Positions 1 through 9,492 of a stretch of DNA of 64,000 nucleotides are shown piece by piece. This DNA is from Candidatus Krumholzibacteriota bacterium. GTDB taxonomy: Bacteria > Krumholzibacteriota > Krumholzibacteriia > JAJRXK01. Both the position numbers and the translations under genes were made by a program. Location: positions 62,001 through 126,000 of the forward strand of contig JAJDAC010000022.1 of the NCBI GenBank assembly GCA_029262065.1, read 5' to 3'. Numbering within the stretch: the stretch's first letter is position 1; each line of letters opens with the position of its first letter. Under the pieces are notes generated by a model. It did no database searches. It was given only the letters and a program-made list of their open reading frames with translations, and had not been told where the DNA came from.

Positions 1-1
1 G

Positions 2-3000
2 GGCTTCGACGCCAACGCCGAAGCCGCCTGGGACGAACCGCAGGGCTACGGCAGCTCGAGCGTGGTCATCGCCATCCTCGACTCGGGTGTGGACAACGAC
101 CACCCCGACCTGAACCAGGTGGCCGGCTACGACTACGGCGACAACGACACCAACGCCGACGACAACAGCTCGCAGCCCGGACACGGTACCGCCTGCGCCG
201 GCGTGGCCGCGGCCACGGCCAACAACGGCCTGGGCGTAGCCGGCGTGGCCGGCGGTTGCAGCATCATGCCACTGAAGGTTGCCGACAGCGCAGGCACGCT
301 GGCGTTCACCTACATCCAGAACGGCCTGTACCACGCGGCCGACAACGGCGCCGACATTGCCAGCATGAGCTTCGGTGCGGCCATCACCAGCGACCCGGCC
401 ACCGACGATGCGCTGCTGTATGCCTACAACAACGGTGTGACGCTTCTGGCCGCCACCGGCAACGAGAACGCCAGCAGCATCAGCTACCCCGCCAACCAAT
501 CGCTGGTGATCGGCGTCGGCGCGGCGTCGCCCTGCGGCGAGCGCAAGCGCAGCAGCAGCCTGAGTAGCGAACTGAACCCGGGCGTGAGCGCCGATCCCAA
601 CGGCTACACGTGCGACAACGAACGCTGGTGGGGTTCCAACTACGGTAGCACCACGCAAGACGCGAACGGCGCGGTGGACATCATCGCACCCACCATCCAG
701 CCCACCACCGACATCGGCGCCGGTGGCGGCTACACGCCCACCGACTACAACAACTGGTTCAACGGCACCAGTTGCTCTACACCCTACGCGGCGGGCGTGT
801 GTGCGCTCATCCTGTCGGCCAACCCCACCTTCACCCCCGCGCAGATCCGCGACCAGCTCGTGACTACCGCGCAGGACGTGACCAGCGTGGAGTCGGGCGC
901 CGGATGGGATCGCTACACGGGCTACGGCATGGTCGACGCGGCCGCGGCCGTGAACGGTGGTGGCCCACCGCCGCCGCCGCCCACCCAGGACTACGCCACG
1001 TTGCCCTACTCGACTGGTTTCGAGAGCGGCCTGGACACCTACTGGAGCACGCAGACCAGCAACGCCTTCGGACGCGTTCAGACCACCAGCGCCAACGGAC
1101 CGCAGTCCGGCAGCCAGCACCTGACCATGGACGTGACCACCAACGGCAACTTCTCCGAGCAGCAGGCCCGGCTTCATCTGGATCTGTCGGGTCAGACGCA
1201 GGTGTCACTCGACTTCTGGTGGAAGGAGTTCGGCGACGAGACGCACGCGCAGGACGGTGTGTATTTCTCCGACAACGGCGGCGCCACCTTCACCAAGGTG
1301 CAGGACCTGAACGGTGGCAGCACCACCAACAACACCTGGCAGCAGTTCAACCTCGACCTCGACGCACTGGCCGGCAGCAACGGCCTGAGCCTGACCAACG
1401 AGTTCGTGGTGAAGTTCCAGCAATACGACAACTACGCCATCGCCACCGACGGTTTCGCGTTTGACGGCATCGACGTGAGCGCGGGCGGCCCACCGCCGCC
1501 TCCGCCGCCCGGTGACTACGCCACGCTGCCCTACTCCACCGGATTCGAGAGCGGCAGCCTCGATCAATACTGGGCCGCCACCCAGGGAGTCGAGGGCCGC
1601 ATCCTGGTTACCTCGGCCAACGGACCACGCGGCAGCTACCACGTGACCATGGACGACGCGGTCAGCGGCGGCAGCTACTCCGAGAACAACCTCGACCTGT
1701 CGCTCGACCTGACTGGCGAGACCGAGGTGGACCTGTCCTTCTATTGGAAGGAGTTCGGCGACGAGGACCACGCGCAAGACGGCGTGTACTTCTCCGACGA
1801 TGACGGCGCCTCGTTCACCAAGGTGGCCAACCTGACCGGGGGCACGGCCACCTATCAGCAGATCGCGCTCGATCTCGACGCGCTGGCCGCCAGCAACGGA
1901 CTGTCGCTCAGCTCGACGTTCATCGTGCGCGTCACCCAGTACGACAACTACCCCATCACGTCCGACGGCTTCGGCATCGACGACGTAAGCGTAAGCGCGG
2001 GCAGCGGTCCGCCGCCTCCCCCGCCGCCGGGCAACTTCGCCACGCTGCCCTACAGCACGGGCTTCGAGGGCGGCAACCTGGATCAGTACTGGGACTCCAG
2101 CGGCGACAACGACGGCCGCGTACTGGTGACCACGGCCAACACGCCGCACGGCGGCAGCTACCACGTGACCATGGACGACGCGGTCAGCGGCGGCAGCTTC
2201 TCCACCAACAACCTCGACCTGCACCTGGATCTCTCTGGCGAAAGCCAGGTGTCGCTCGACTTCTGGTGGAAGGAGTTCGGCGACGAAACGCACAGCCAAG
2301 ACGGCGTGTACTTCTCTGACGACGACGGCGCGTCGTTCGCCAAGGTGCACGACCTCAACGGTGGCAGCGTCACGAACAGCACGTGGAACCAGGTATCGCT
2401 CGACCTCGACGTGTTGGCCGCCGGCAACGGCGTGTCGCTCACGGGTACGTTCGTGGTGCGCATCACACAGTACGACAACTACCCCATCGCCTCCGACGGC
2501 TTCGGCATTGACGACGTGTCGGTCGCGGCGAGTGGCGGCGGGCCCACGTACATCACGGCCGAAAGCGAGGACAACGGCAGCAGCGGCGTGGCCGACGGCC
2601 CCGTGGGCACGGGCGTGAACGTGAGCGGAACGCTTTCCTCAAGCGGCGACGACGACTGGTACTACTTCGACGTGACCGCCTCGGGCAACGTGAACATCTC
2701 GCTGTCCATCGGCAGCAGCGCCGACCTGGACTGGTTCCTGTACAACGCATCGCTCACCGAGGTGGCCCGTGGCTACACCACGAGCAACCCTGAAGCGGGC
2801 AGCTACAGCGCCAGCCCCGGACGGTACTATCTGTTCGTGGACGGTTACCAGGGCGCGACATCCAGCTACACGCTGTCGGTTACCGGCGGTCTGGCCAGCG
2901 CCAGCGCGGGTGAACCGAAACAGCCGAAGGTGTTCGCAGTTCCGGCCAACTTCCCCAACCCGTTCAACCCGTCCACGGCCATCCGGTTCGATCTGCCGCA

Positions 3001-3205
3001 GGCCGGTAAGGTGCGGGTGGACATCTACGATCTACGGGGACGCCGCGTGCGCACGTTGACCAACGGACACTTCCCGGCGGGTTCGCACGCCGAGGTGTGG
3101 AACGGAACCGACGATCGCGGCGGCAGCGTGGCGTCGGGGCAGTACGTGTACCGGGTGGTGACCGAACACGGCACCCGGACCCGGAAGATGATGTTGTTGA
3201 AATAG
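2..3205 (+). CDS. Secreted subtilisin-like (S8) serine protease, 5' end missing
   Basis: The reading frame is already open at base 2, so the true start (signal peptide, probable propeptide) lies upstream; 1067 residues are visible. The S8 catalytic triad is readable: Asp in ILDSGVD (about nt 80), His in GHGT (nt 182) and Ser in GTSCSTP (nt 770). After the protease come three copies of a module of about 160 residues, each starting YATLPYSTGFE or FATLPYSTGFE. A Gly/poly-Pro linker precedes each copy (near nt 960, 1490 and 2010). A PPC-like domain follows (about nt 2550-2890, with DDDWYYFDV and GRYYLFVDGY). The last 90 residues are a FlgD/T9SS-like tail (NFPNPFNPSTAIRF, then VASGQYVYRV). This indicates an exported, probably surface-anchored or released protease. 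The substrate is unknown. A hairpin terminator follows. Confidence 0.9.
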   Translation, partial: GFDANAEAAWDEPQGYGSSSVVIAILDSGVDNDHPDLNQVAGYDYGDNDTNADDNSSQPGHGTACAGVAAATANNGLGVAGVAGGCSIMPLKVADSAGTLAFTYIQNGLYHAADNGADIASMSFGAAITSDPATDDALLYAYNNGVTLLAATGNENASSISYPANQSLVIGVGAASPCGERKRSSSLSSELNPGVSADPNGYTCDNERWWGSNYGSTTQDANGAVDIIAPTIQPTTDIGAGGGYTPTDYNNWFNGTSCSTPYAAGVCALILSANPTFTPAQIRDQLVTTAQDVTSVESGAGWDRYTGYGMVDAAAAVNGGGPPPPPPTQDYATLPYSTGFESGLDTYWSTQTSNAFGRVQTTSANGPQSGSQHLTMDVTTNGNFSEQQARLHLDLSGQTQVSLDFWWKEFGDETHAQDGVYFSDNGGATFTKVQDLNGGSTTNNTWQQFNLDLDALAGSNGLSLTNEFVVKFQQYDNYAIATDGFAFDGIDVSAGGPPPPPPPGDYATLPYSTGFESGSLDQYWAATQGVEGRILVTSANGPRGSYHVTMDDAVSGGSYSENNLDLSLDLTGETEVDLSFYWKEFGDEDHAQDGVYFSDDDGASFTKVANLTGGTATYQQIALDLDALAASNGLSLSSTFIVRVTQYDNYPITSDGFGIDDVSVSAGSGPPPPPPPGNFATLPYSTGFEGGNLDQYWDSSGDNDGRVLVTTANTPHGGSYHVTMDDAVSGGSFSTNNLDLHLDLSGESQVSLDFWWKEFGDETHSQDGVYFSDDDGASFAKVHDLNGGSVTNSTWNQVSLDLDVLAAGNGVSLTGTFVVRITQYDNYPIASDGFGIDDVSVAASGGGPTYITAESEDNGSSGVADGPVGTGVNVSGTLSSSGDDDWYYFDVTASGNVNISLSIGSSADLDWFLYNASLTEVARGYTTSNPEAGSYSASPGRYYLFVDGYQGATSSYTLSVTGGLASASAGEPKQPKVFAVPANFPNPFNPSTAIRFDLPQAGKVRVDIYDLRGRRVRTLTNGHFPAGSHAEVWNGTDDRGGSVASGQYVYRVVTEHGTRTRKMMLLK

Positions 3206-3230
3206 AGCCTGACCGCAGGCTCGAACGCCT

Positions 3231-3259
3231 GGCCGGGCCCTTCGGGGTCCGGCCTTTTT
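3231..3259 (+). terminator. Rho-independent terminator after the subtilase
   Basis: A GC-rich stem (GGCCGGGCCC, loop TTC, then GGGGTCCGGCC, with one G-T pair) is followed directly by TTTTT. It lies 25 bp after the subtilase stop codon. Confidence 0.85.
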
Positions 3260-3334
3260 CGTGCCCCAAGGCACGGAACCTGCTCGCCAGGAGTGCTCGA
3301 ACCAACTGCGAATCCCGGCACAGAAGGCCTTCCG

Positions 3335-4201
3335 ATGAGAAAGAAACTCCACCGCATCGGCCAGATCATCAACGGCAAGACGGTACTCGTGACCGGCCTG
3401 GCCCTGCTGTCGACGTTTCTGTGCCGCCGATACGGCCTGGTCGCCGACTTTCCGCTGACGCTGGTGGCCACGTCGATCGTCTTTCCCGTGGTGTTCTCGA
3501 TCGGCGGTGCCTACAAACGACGCGAGGCGGCGCTCAACGACTACGGCTCCATGAAGGCCCATGGCCGCGCCATCTATTTCGCCACGCGAGACTGGCCCGA
3601 GAACCCGTCGGCCGAGTCGTTGGATCGCATCCGTGCGCTGCTCGGCCAGCTCTTCGGCTCATGCCGTGACCTCTTCAGCCAACCCGTGCATGCCATTCGC
3701 AAAAATGAAGAACCGGTATACCGCGCCTTTTCCGATCTATCATTGTTCATCCGTACCGATCTTCGACAAGGCGGCCTGGCCTCGGGAGAGTGCTCGCGCT
3801 GCAATCAGTATCTGAGCAAGATGTTCTCGTCGTTCGAACACATCAAACACGTGTATCAGTACCGCACGCCGCGCACGTTGCGTGCGTTCAGCGATCTATT
3901 CATCACCATGCTACCGCCGCTGTACGGACCGTACTTCGCCCACCTGGCGCAGGACTATTCCCCGTCGTTGGTATACGTGATTCCGGTGTTGTTCTCGCTC
4001 ATCCTGGTGAGCCTGGACAACATCCAGGAGCACCTGGAGAACCCGTTCGATCAGATTGGTGAGGACGACGTGGCCATCAACGTGGAGCAGTTTCTCAACC
4101 GACTCTACCCCGCGCCCTTGGACCGGGAACATTCCAACGGGGCAAGCAGCTCCGCGAACAGTCGGGTAACCGAAGAAGTCGCGCCACTAACGGTCCGCTA
4201 A
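3335..4201 (+). CDS. Bestrophin-like integral membrane protein
   Basis: 288 residues from ATG 3335, which has AGAAGG about 8 nt upstream. An in-frame extension to 3293 exists but lacks a ribosome-binding site. Two hydrophobic segments lie near the N-terminus (about residues 15-50) and two more in the C-terminal third (LYGPYFAHLA and YVIPVLFSLILVSL). The second pair is followed by the acidic signature HLENPFDQIGEDD. That combination, with YRTPRTLRAFS before the third segment, recalls the bestrophin/UPF0187 anion-channel fold, whose members carry an E/D-NPF-D-rich calcium-clasp region. The N-terminal half does not look like a classical bestrophin, so family membership is tentative. It is a single gene preceded by the subtilase terminator. 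No partner is evident. Confidence 0.6.
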   Translation: MRKKLHRIGQIINGKTVLVTGLALLSTFLCRRYGLVADFPLTLVATSIVFPVVFSIGGAYKRREAALNDYGSMKAHGRAIYFATRDWPENPSAESLDRIRALLGQLFGSCRDLFSQPVHAIRKNEEPVYRAFSDLSLFIRTDLRQGGLASGECSRCNQYLSKMFSSFEHIKHVYQYRTPRTLRAFSDLFITMLPPLYGPYFAHLAQDYSPSLVYVIPVLFSLILVSLDNIQEHLENPFDQIGEDDVAINVEQFLNRLYPAPLDREHSNGASSSANSRVTEEVAPLTVR

Positions 4202-4254
4202 CTGACCGCTGACCACCGGCCGCCAACCCACCGGCCGCCAACTCACCGCTCAGC

Positions 4255-5193
4255 CTACTCGACGGCCGCACACGCCAGTTCACTCACGCGATCCCGGCTG
4301 CGATGACGCGCCCAATGGATGAGCACGACGGCGCCAACGATCAAAGAACCCGCTACCGCCATGCGCGGTGTGGGATCTTCGCCCGCCAGCATCCATCCCA
4401 ACAAGACCGCCACGATGGGATTCACGAATGCGTACGTTCCCACCGCCGCGGGCGTCGTGGTCTGCAACAGCCACACATAGCTGCTCAACGCAATGACCGA
4501 ACCAAACACCACGAGGTATCCGAACGACAACAGCGACCGGGTCGACACCGCTTCCAAGCCTACCTCCGCCCACTCGCCACGCACGGTGGCCAACAACCAC
4601 AGCACGACGCCGCCGGCGATCATCTCCATGGCCGCCACCATGAACGCCGACGAACGCAACTCCACGTGACGCGAGCGAACCGAACCCAGAGCCCATGAAA
4701 ATGCCGCCACGATCAGGGCCACCGTGCCTACGACATCGATCTTGGAAACCTGCGACCCCATGGGATTGATCAGTACAAACACTCCCACGAACCCGAAGAC
4801 CACGCCGACGATGACCATACCGTCGGGACGACGGCCGCTCCACACCGCCTCGATCAGCACCATCCACAGCGGCACGGTGGTAATGAGCAGCGCCGCGATG
4901 GAAGACGCGACACGTTGTTCAGCCCAGGTCACCAGGCCGTTGCCACCGCACAGCATCAAGACGCCCAGCACCGAGGCCGCACGCCAATCCCGCCAACGGG
5001 GTTGCGGGTGACCGCGGGCGCGCTCGAACAGGTACAGCCCCACGCCCGCTATGAAGAACCTCGTCCCGGCCATGGCAAATGGCGGAATCGTCTCGATCGC
5101 CCACGCAATCACCAGGTACGTGGAACCCCAGATCAGATAGATGGACGCGAAGGCCGCCAGGATCGCCGGGCGTCCAGTCATTCGGCTTTCCAT
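4255..5193 (-). CDS. EamA/DMT-superfamily metabolite exporter (YedA-like)
   Basis: 312 residues from ATG at 5193, preceded by GGAGGT with about 8 nt spacing. Ten hydrophobic helices are arranged as two EamA repeats. The first begins IYLIWGSTYLVIAWAIE, characteristic of the YedA/RhaT-like drug/metabolite exporters. The second contains SYVWLLQTTTPAAVGTYAFV and NPIVAVLLGWMLAGE. Members export small metabolites or amino acids across the inner membrane; the substrate cannot be read from sequence. It is transcribed divergently from a MocR-type regulator, a common pairing in which the regulator controls the exporter. The shared 250-bp region holds nested inverted repeats. Confidence 0.9.
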   Translation of the reverse strand: MESRMTGRPAILAAFASIYLIWGSTYLVIAWAIETIPPFAMAGTRFFIAGVGLYLFERARGHPQPRWRDWRAASVLGVLMLCGGNGLVTWAEQRVASSIAALLITTVPLWMVLIEAVWSGRRPDGMVIVGVVFGFVGVFVLINPMGSQVSKIDVVGTVALIVAAFSWALGSVRSRHVELRSSAFMVAAMEMIAGGVVLWLLATVRGEWAEVGLEAVSTRSLLSFGYLVVFGSVIALSSYVWLLQTTTPAAVGTYAFVNPIVAVLLGWMLAGEDPTPRMAVAGSLIVGAVVLIHWARHRSRDRVSELACAAVE

Positions 5194-5321
5194 CGACGGC
5201 GACCTCCGCGTGAAGGGGTTCCTCGGACTTGGCTTCTCGACTTGGCTTCTCAAGCATGAATTCGAATATCAGGCCCCCGCGCCGCCACTAACAGATGTAG
5301 TAATTGAGATTTGTTCCCATA

Positions 5322-5359
5322 ACAGTTTGTATTGTGTCAAACTGTACTGGTCACAGTAC
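5322..5359. promoter_or_regulatory. Candidate MocR operator: two nested inverted repeats
   Basis: In the AT-richer divergent region between the exporter and the regulator there are two perfect inverted repeats: ACAGTTT-N10-AAACTGT (5322-5345) and GTACTG-GTCA-CAGTAC (5344-5359). They share the bases at 5344-5345. The half-sites resemble each other (ACTGT/ACAGT core). The position suits control of both divergent genes by the GntR-type N-terminal domain of the neighbouring MocR protein. This is inferred from symmetry and position only. Confidence 0.5.
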
Positions 5360-5443
5360 GAGACATGTGTAGCTGGTCTGAGTTCGCTCCATGCGGTTTT
5401 CTCAAACGTAGGCGGTCCGGAAATCATGAAGGGGAGTCGGCAT

Positions 5444-6916
5444 ATGCGGACGAATCCACGACCGGGGCAACTCGAGCGACACAGTCGCAACACGCTCTAC
5501 GAGCAGGTCGCTGACCGTATCGAGAACCTCATCCACGGCGGCACACTACGCCCGGGTGCCCGCATCCCGTCGGTGCGTCGCCTTTCGAAACAGCTGTCGG
5601 TCAGCGTGACCACGGTTCTCGAGGGATACCGACTCCTGGAAGACAAGGGCTTCATCGAAGCCCGACCCCAATCGGGGTACTACGTCCGGGTCCCGCTGCA
5701 GTCGCCGCCCGTGCCCGAGAAAACAACCAGCTGCGAACAAGCCACCGACCTCGAAGCCGGCGATCTCGTTCTGCGCATCTTGAGGGAAGCCAACCGACCC
5801 GACATCGTGCCGCTGGGCGCGGCCGTGCCTTCGGCCGAGTTCCTTCCAACCGCTCGGCTCAACCGAATCCTGTCTCAGGTCGTGCGCCGAGACCCGCACG
5901 GCAGTCAGCTGTACGACGAAGTCACGGGGCTCAAGTCGCTCCGCGTACAGATCGCGCGTCGCGCGTTGGAGTCGGGCGTAACCACGAACCCCGATGAGAT
6001 CGTGACCACGGCCGGAACGCAGGAAGCGATTCATCTTTGCCTGCGCGCGGTCACCAAACCGGGCGATACGGTGGCTGTCGAGTCACCCACATACTACGGA
6101 CTGCTGGAAGCCCTGGCCGGGTTGCACCTGAAATCGATCGAGATTGCGACCGACCCCAACGAGGGCATCTGCCTGACCGACCTGGACACCGCGCTGGCAA
6201 CCAAGTCGGTTCGCGCCTGTGTCCTGGTACCCAGCTTCGGCAACCCCCTGGGCCATTGCATGTCCGACGACAATCGCCGCGAACTATTGCAGGTCCTGCG
6301 CAAACACGATGTGCCGCTGATCGAAGACGATGCCTACGGGGATCTCACCTTCAACGGCGTGCGACCCAAAGCCGTGAAGGCATTCGATGAACACGGGCAG
6401 GTTCTCATGTGCTCGTCGTTCAGCAAGACGCTCGCGCCGGGGTATCGCATCGGCTGGGCCATGCCCGGGCGCTACAAGACCGCGGTGGAAAAGCTCAAGT
6501 TCAGCACGTCGGTGGCCACCGCGACCCCCACCCAGATGGCCGTCGCCGCGTACCTGGAGAGTGGTGGTTTCGATCGCTATCTGCGCGGACTACGACGAAC
6601 CTACCGCGACCTCGTCGCGCGCATGATCGGCTCGGTGGGAGAGCACTTCCCCGCCGGCACCCGGGTAACCCGGCCGCAGGGCGGACACGTGCTATGGGTC
6701 GAAATGCCCGAAGGTATCGACTCCATCCGACTGCACGAGGAGGCGTTGAGCGAGGGCGTCAGCATTGCGCCCGGCCCACTGTTCACGGCCACGCAACGCT
6801 ACACCAACTGCGTGCGTCTGAACTGTGCCATCTCATGGACTCCGGCCGTCGACGCCGCCATCGCCACGGTCGGTCACCTGGCCAAGATTCAATTGGCCAA
6901 AGCCCAGCTGTCGTAG
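5444..6916 (+). CDS. MocR-family regulator: GntR wHTH fused to class I aminotransferase-like domain
   Basis: 490 residues from ATG 5444, with GGGGAG about 7 nt upstream; an ATG at 5426 is possible. Residues 10-80 are a GntR winged helix-turn-helix (TLYEQVADRIENLI, GARIPSVRRLSKQLSVS, RLLEDKGFIEARPQSGYYV). The rest is a fold-type I PLP aminotransferase domain, with TTAGTQEAIHLCLRAV, PTYYGLLEAL, an EDDAYGDLTF motif, and the PLP lysine in SSFSKTLAPGYRIGW. MocR proteins are PLP-sensing transcription factors that usually act on a divergent gene, here the EamA exporter. Effector identity is unknown. The convergent MFS gene ends 18 bp downstream. Confidence 0.93.
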   Translation: MRTNPRPGQLERHSRNTLYEQVADRIENLIHGGTLRPGARIPSVRRLSKQLSVSVTTVLEGYRLLEDKGFIEARPQSGYYVRVPLQSPPVPEKTTSCEQATDLEAGDLVLRILREANRPDIVPLGAAVPSAEFLPTARLNRILSQVVRRDPHGSQLYDEVTGLKSLRVQIARRALESGVTTNPDEIVTTAGTQEAIHLCLRAVTKPGDTVAVESPTYYGLLEALAGLHLKSIEIATDPNEGICLTDLDTALATKSVRACVLVPSFGNPLGHCMSDDNRRELLQVLRKHDVPLIEDDAYGDLTFNGVRPKAVKAFDEHGQVLMCSSFSKTLAPGYRIGWAMPGRYKTAVEKLKFSTSVATATPTQMAVAAYLESGGFDRYLRGLRRTYRDLVARMIGSVGEHFPAGTRVTRPQGGHVLWVEMPEGIDSIRLHEEALSEGVSIAPGPLFTATQRYTNCVRLNCAISWTPAVDAAIATVGHLAKIQLAKAQLS

Positions 6917-6934
6917 CCCGGCCGACCCGCAAAC

Positions 6935-8104
6935 TCAGCTCGACCGAGCGTGCACCAAGCGCCGTTTCCGCACGGTAGTGCCCACCAGAAACGCCAACGC
7001 CAGACCCCACAACACCAACGAGCCGCAGCGGTACATCCCCGCCAACCCCAATCGCGTGACCACCGGCTCGGCCACGATGGGGCTGAAGAACTGTCCCAGG
7101 AAAAACGCCATTACCAATCCACCCATGACCCGACCGCGAAACTCCACCGGCACCACGGAAGTGATCCACACCGCGTAGTTCGGACTCAACTGGCCCATGC
7201 CCAAACCGCCCACTACCAACGCCAAGACGACATCGCCGTAACCGTGGGCGCGCGACAACAACCAGAAGCCGCTACCCAGTAACGCATAGCCCACCACGAA
7301 GGTCTGCGGTGCATCGAACACACCGCGCGTGCGACGGTATTGCAAGGAGCTCAACGCGCCGAACAATGTGTAGCTACCCAGCGCCATGCCCACACGGCTG
7401 TTCGAAACCGATGCGAGCTCGCGCAGGTAGAACGGGGCCTGAACTGGAATGGTGAAGAACACCAGCATGCTCACGAACGCCAACGACACCACCAGCGCGG
7501 GCACCCCCCACATCTCACGCGTGGGAGTAATCGGCCCGTCCAGGCCGCCGCGCGCCCGAGCGGGTTCGTCGAGCGACCACCGCATCAGCGGCACCAGCAA
7601 GAAGGCCAGCCCGTAGAGTAAGAACGGTGCCCGCCAGCTGATGTCGGCCAATACGCCACCGCCGGCCAAATAGAACACGCCAGCGAAACCCATCGTAGCC
7701 GACTGCAAACCCATGACGTGACTGCGACGTGGCTCGTCGAAGTAGTCGGCCACCAGCGTCGTGGTGGCCGTCATGACGCCTCCCACCGCCAGGCCCAACA
7801 CCGCGCGAGAGACCAACAACCAACCAAACGAAGGCATGAAGAATCCGGTGACTCCGGCCACGGCGTACAGGGCGGTCGATGCGATCAATACACGGCGACG
7901 GCCCGAACGATCGATAACGAGTCCGGCCACCGGAGCGAACAAAGCCGTGACCAACGACGGCAACGTAAGCGCCAGGCGGCTTAGCGCCGCGGCCCGAGGG
8001 TGATCGGAGAAGTGCTCCGCCATGGCCGGCAACGCCGCCGCCAGAGCTCCGCCGGCCATGACGACCAACGTGCTGGAGAGCAGAAGTGTTACCTGTTTCC
8101 TCAA
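6935..8104 (-). CDS. Major facilitator superfamily transporter
   Basis: 389 residues, about 12 hydrophobic helices. Typical MFS motifs: the loop 2-3 signature GLVIDRSGRRRVLI and an R-x-x-x-G element in helix 4 (SRAVLGLAVGGVMTATTTLVADYF). The second half begins after the central loop DEPARARGGLDG. The start is TTG (TTGAGGAAACAG), with GGGGAAA upstream at suitable spacing; no better ATG lies near the first helix. The proton-coupled efflux-type fold is clear, the substrate is not. It is convergent with the MocR gene and divergent from the SDR gene. Confidence 0.9.
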   Translation of the reverse strand: MRKQVTLLLSSTLVVMAGGALAAALPAMAEHFSDHPRAAALSRLALTLPSLVTALFAPVAGLVIDRSGRRRVLIASTALYAVAGVTGFFMPSFGWLLVSRAVLGLAVGGVMTATTTLVADYFDEPRRSHVMGLQSATMGFAGVFYLAGGGVLADISWRAPFLLYGLAFLLVPLMRWSLDEPARARGGLDGPITPTREMWGVPALVVSLAFVSMLVFFTIPVQAPFYLRELASVSNSRVGMALGSYTLFGALSSLQYRRTRGVFDAPQTFVVGYALLGSGFWLLSRAHGYGDVVLALVVGGLGMGQLSPNYAVWITSVVPVEFRGRVMGGLVMAFFLGQFFSPIVAEPVVTRLGLAGMYRCGSLVLWGLALAFLVGTTVRKRRLVHARSS

Positions 8105-8307
8105 GCTGTTTCCCCGGTATTGAACTCAGCTACCGCCCGAACTTGGCAATCTATCCCAGATCACAGTAGAGGGCACGTGGCTACGCCGATTGCAGGTCAA
8201 CGGGCCGAGGGCCGCCGGCGACCACGGGACGGTCGTGACACCCCGGTCGACTTCATGCATCCTCGCTCGAAGGAGAGCCCCCCGAGTATTCAGACCCAGG
8301 AGCAAAC

Positions 8308-9177
<870 letters not shown>

Positions 9178-9492
9178 ATGCAATAAAACAACTTACAGAT
9201 CCTACCATTGGAATCGTTAAAAGTTACTACTTTTCTAGTATTTTTCCCTTGATCTGACTCAGCCGGTGTCGTACATTCCATTTGTTCCTTGAGATCGTCG
9301 TCACAAGAGCGGGCCCGACCACACCAGGTCGGGCCCGCTCTTTTTTGCCCAGGCACCCCGTCCCGCCCCCAATGCCCTGGCGCCCTCTCGACGTAGCGGC
9401 CCCACCACGACCCTGTTCCAGCGGAGTCAGTCCACGCGTTGCGTGGTACGATGGCCTCCCGCCCCGGCCTGGAATCAATCGAAGGAACCAGC
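9178..9492. other. Intergenic region, first part AT-rich, with a strong terminator
   Basis: About 315 bp without a convincing protein gene. Bases 9178-9300 are strikingly AT-rich against the surroundings, with runs such as GTTAAAAGTTACTACTTTTC, and end in the terminator at 9305. This could be a 3' UTR of the SDR gene or a small RNA. The remainder (9350-9492) is GC-rich leader of the amidohydrolase gene, with a possible -10 (TACGAT, 9447) but no good -35. Confidence 0.5.
9305..9346 (+). terminator. Strong Rho-independent terminator
   Basis: A perfect 16-bp stem (AAGAGCGGGCCCGACC, loop ACACCA, then its exact complement GGTCGGGCCCGCTCTT) is followed by four further T residues. It lies about 128 bp after the SDR stop codon. 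Confidence 0.93.

Noticed and set aside
1205-2350. 381-aa open frame on the minus strand within the subtilase
   Set aside because: It is antisense to an obvious repeated-module gene. The Val/Ala/Arg-rich sequence has no domain or start signal and is a high-GC shadow.
3260-3334. Possible tRNA-like arm near 3290-3325
   Set aside because: No acceptor stem, anticodon loop or CCA can be built from it.
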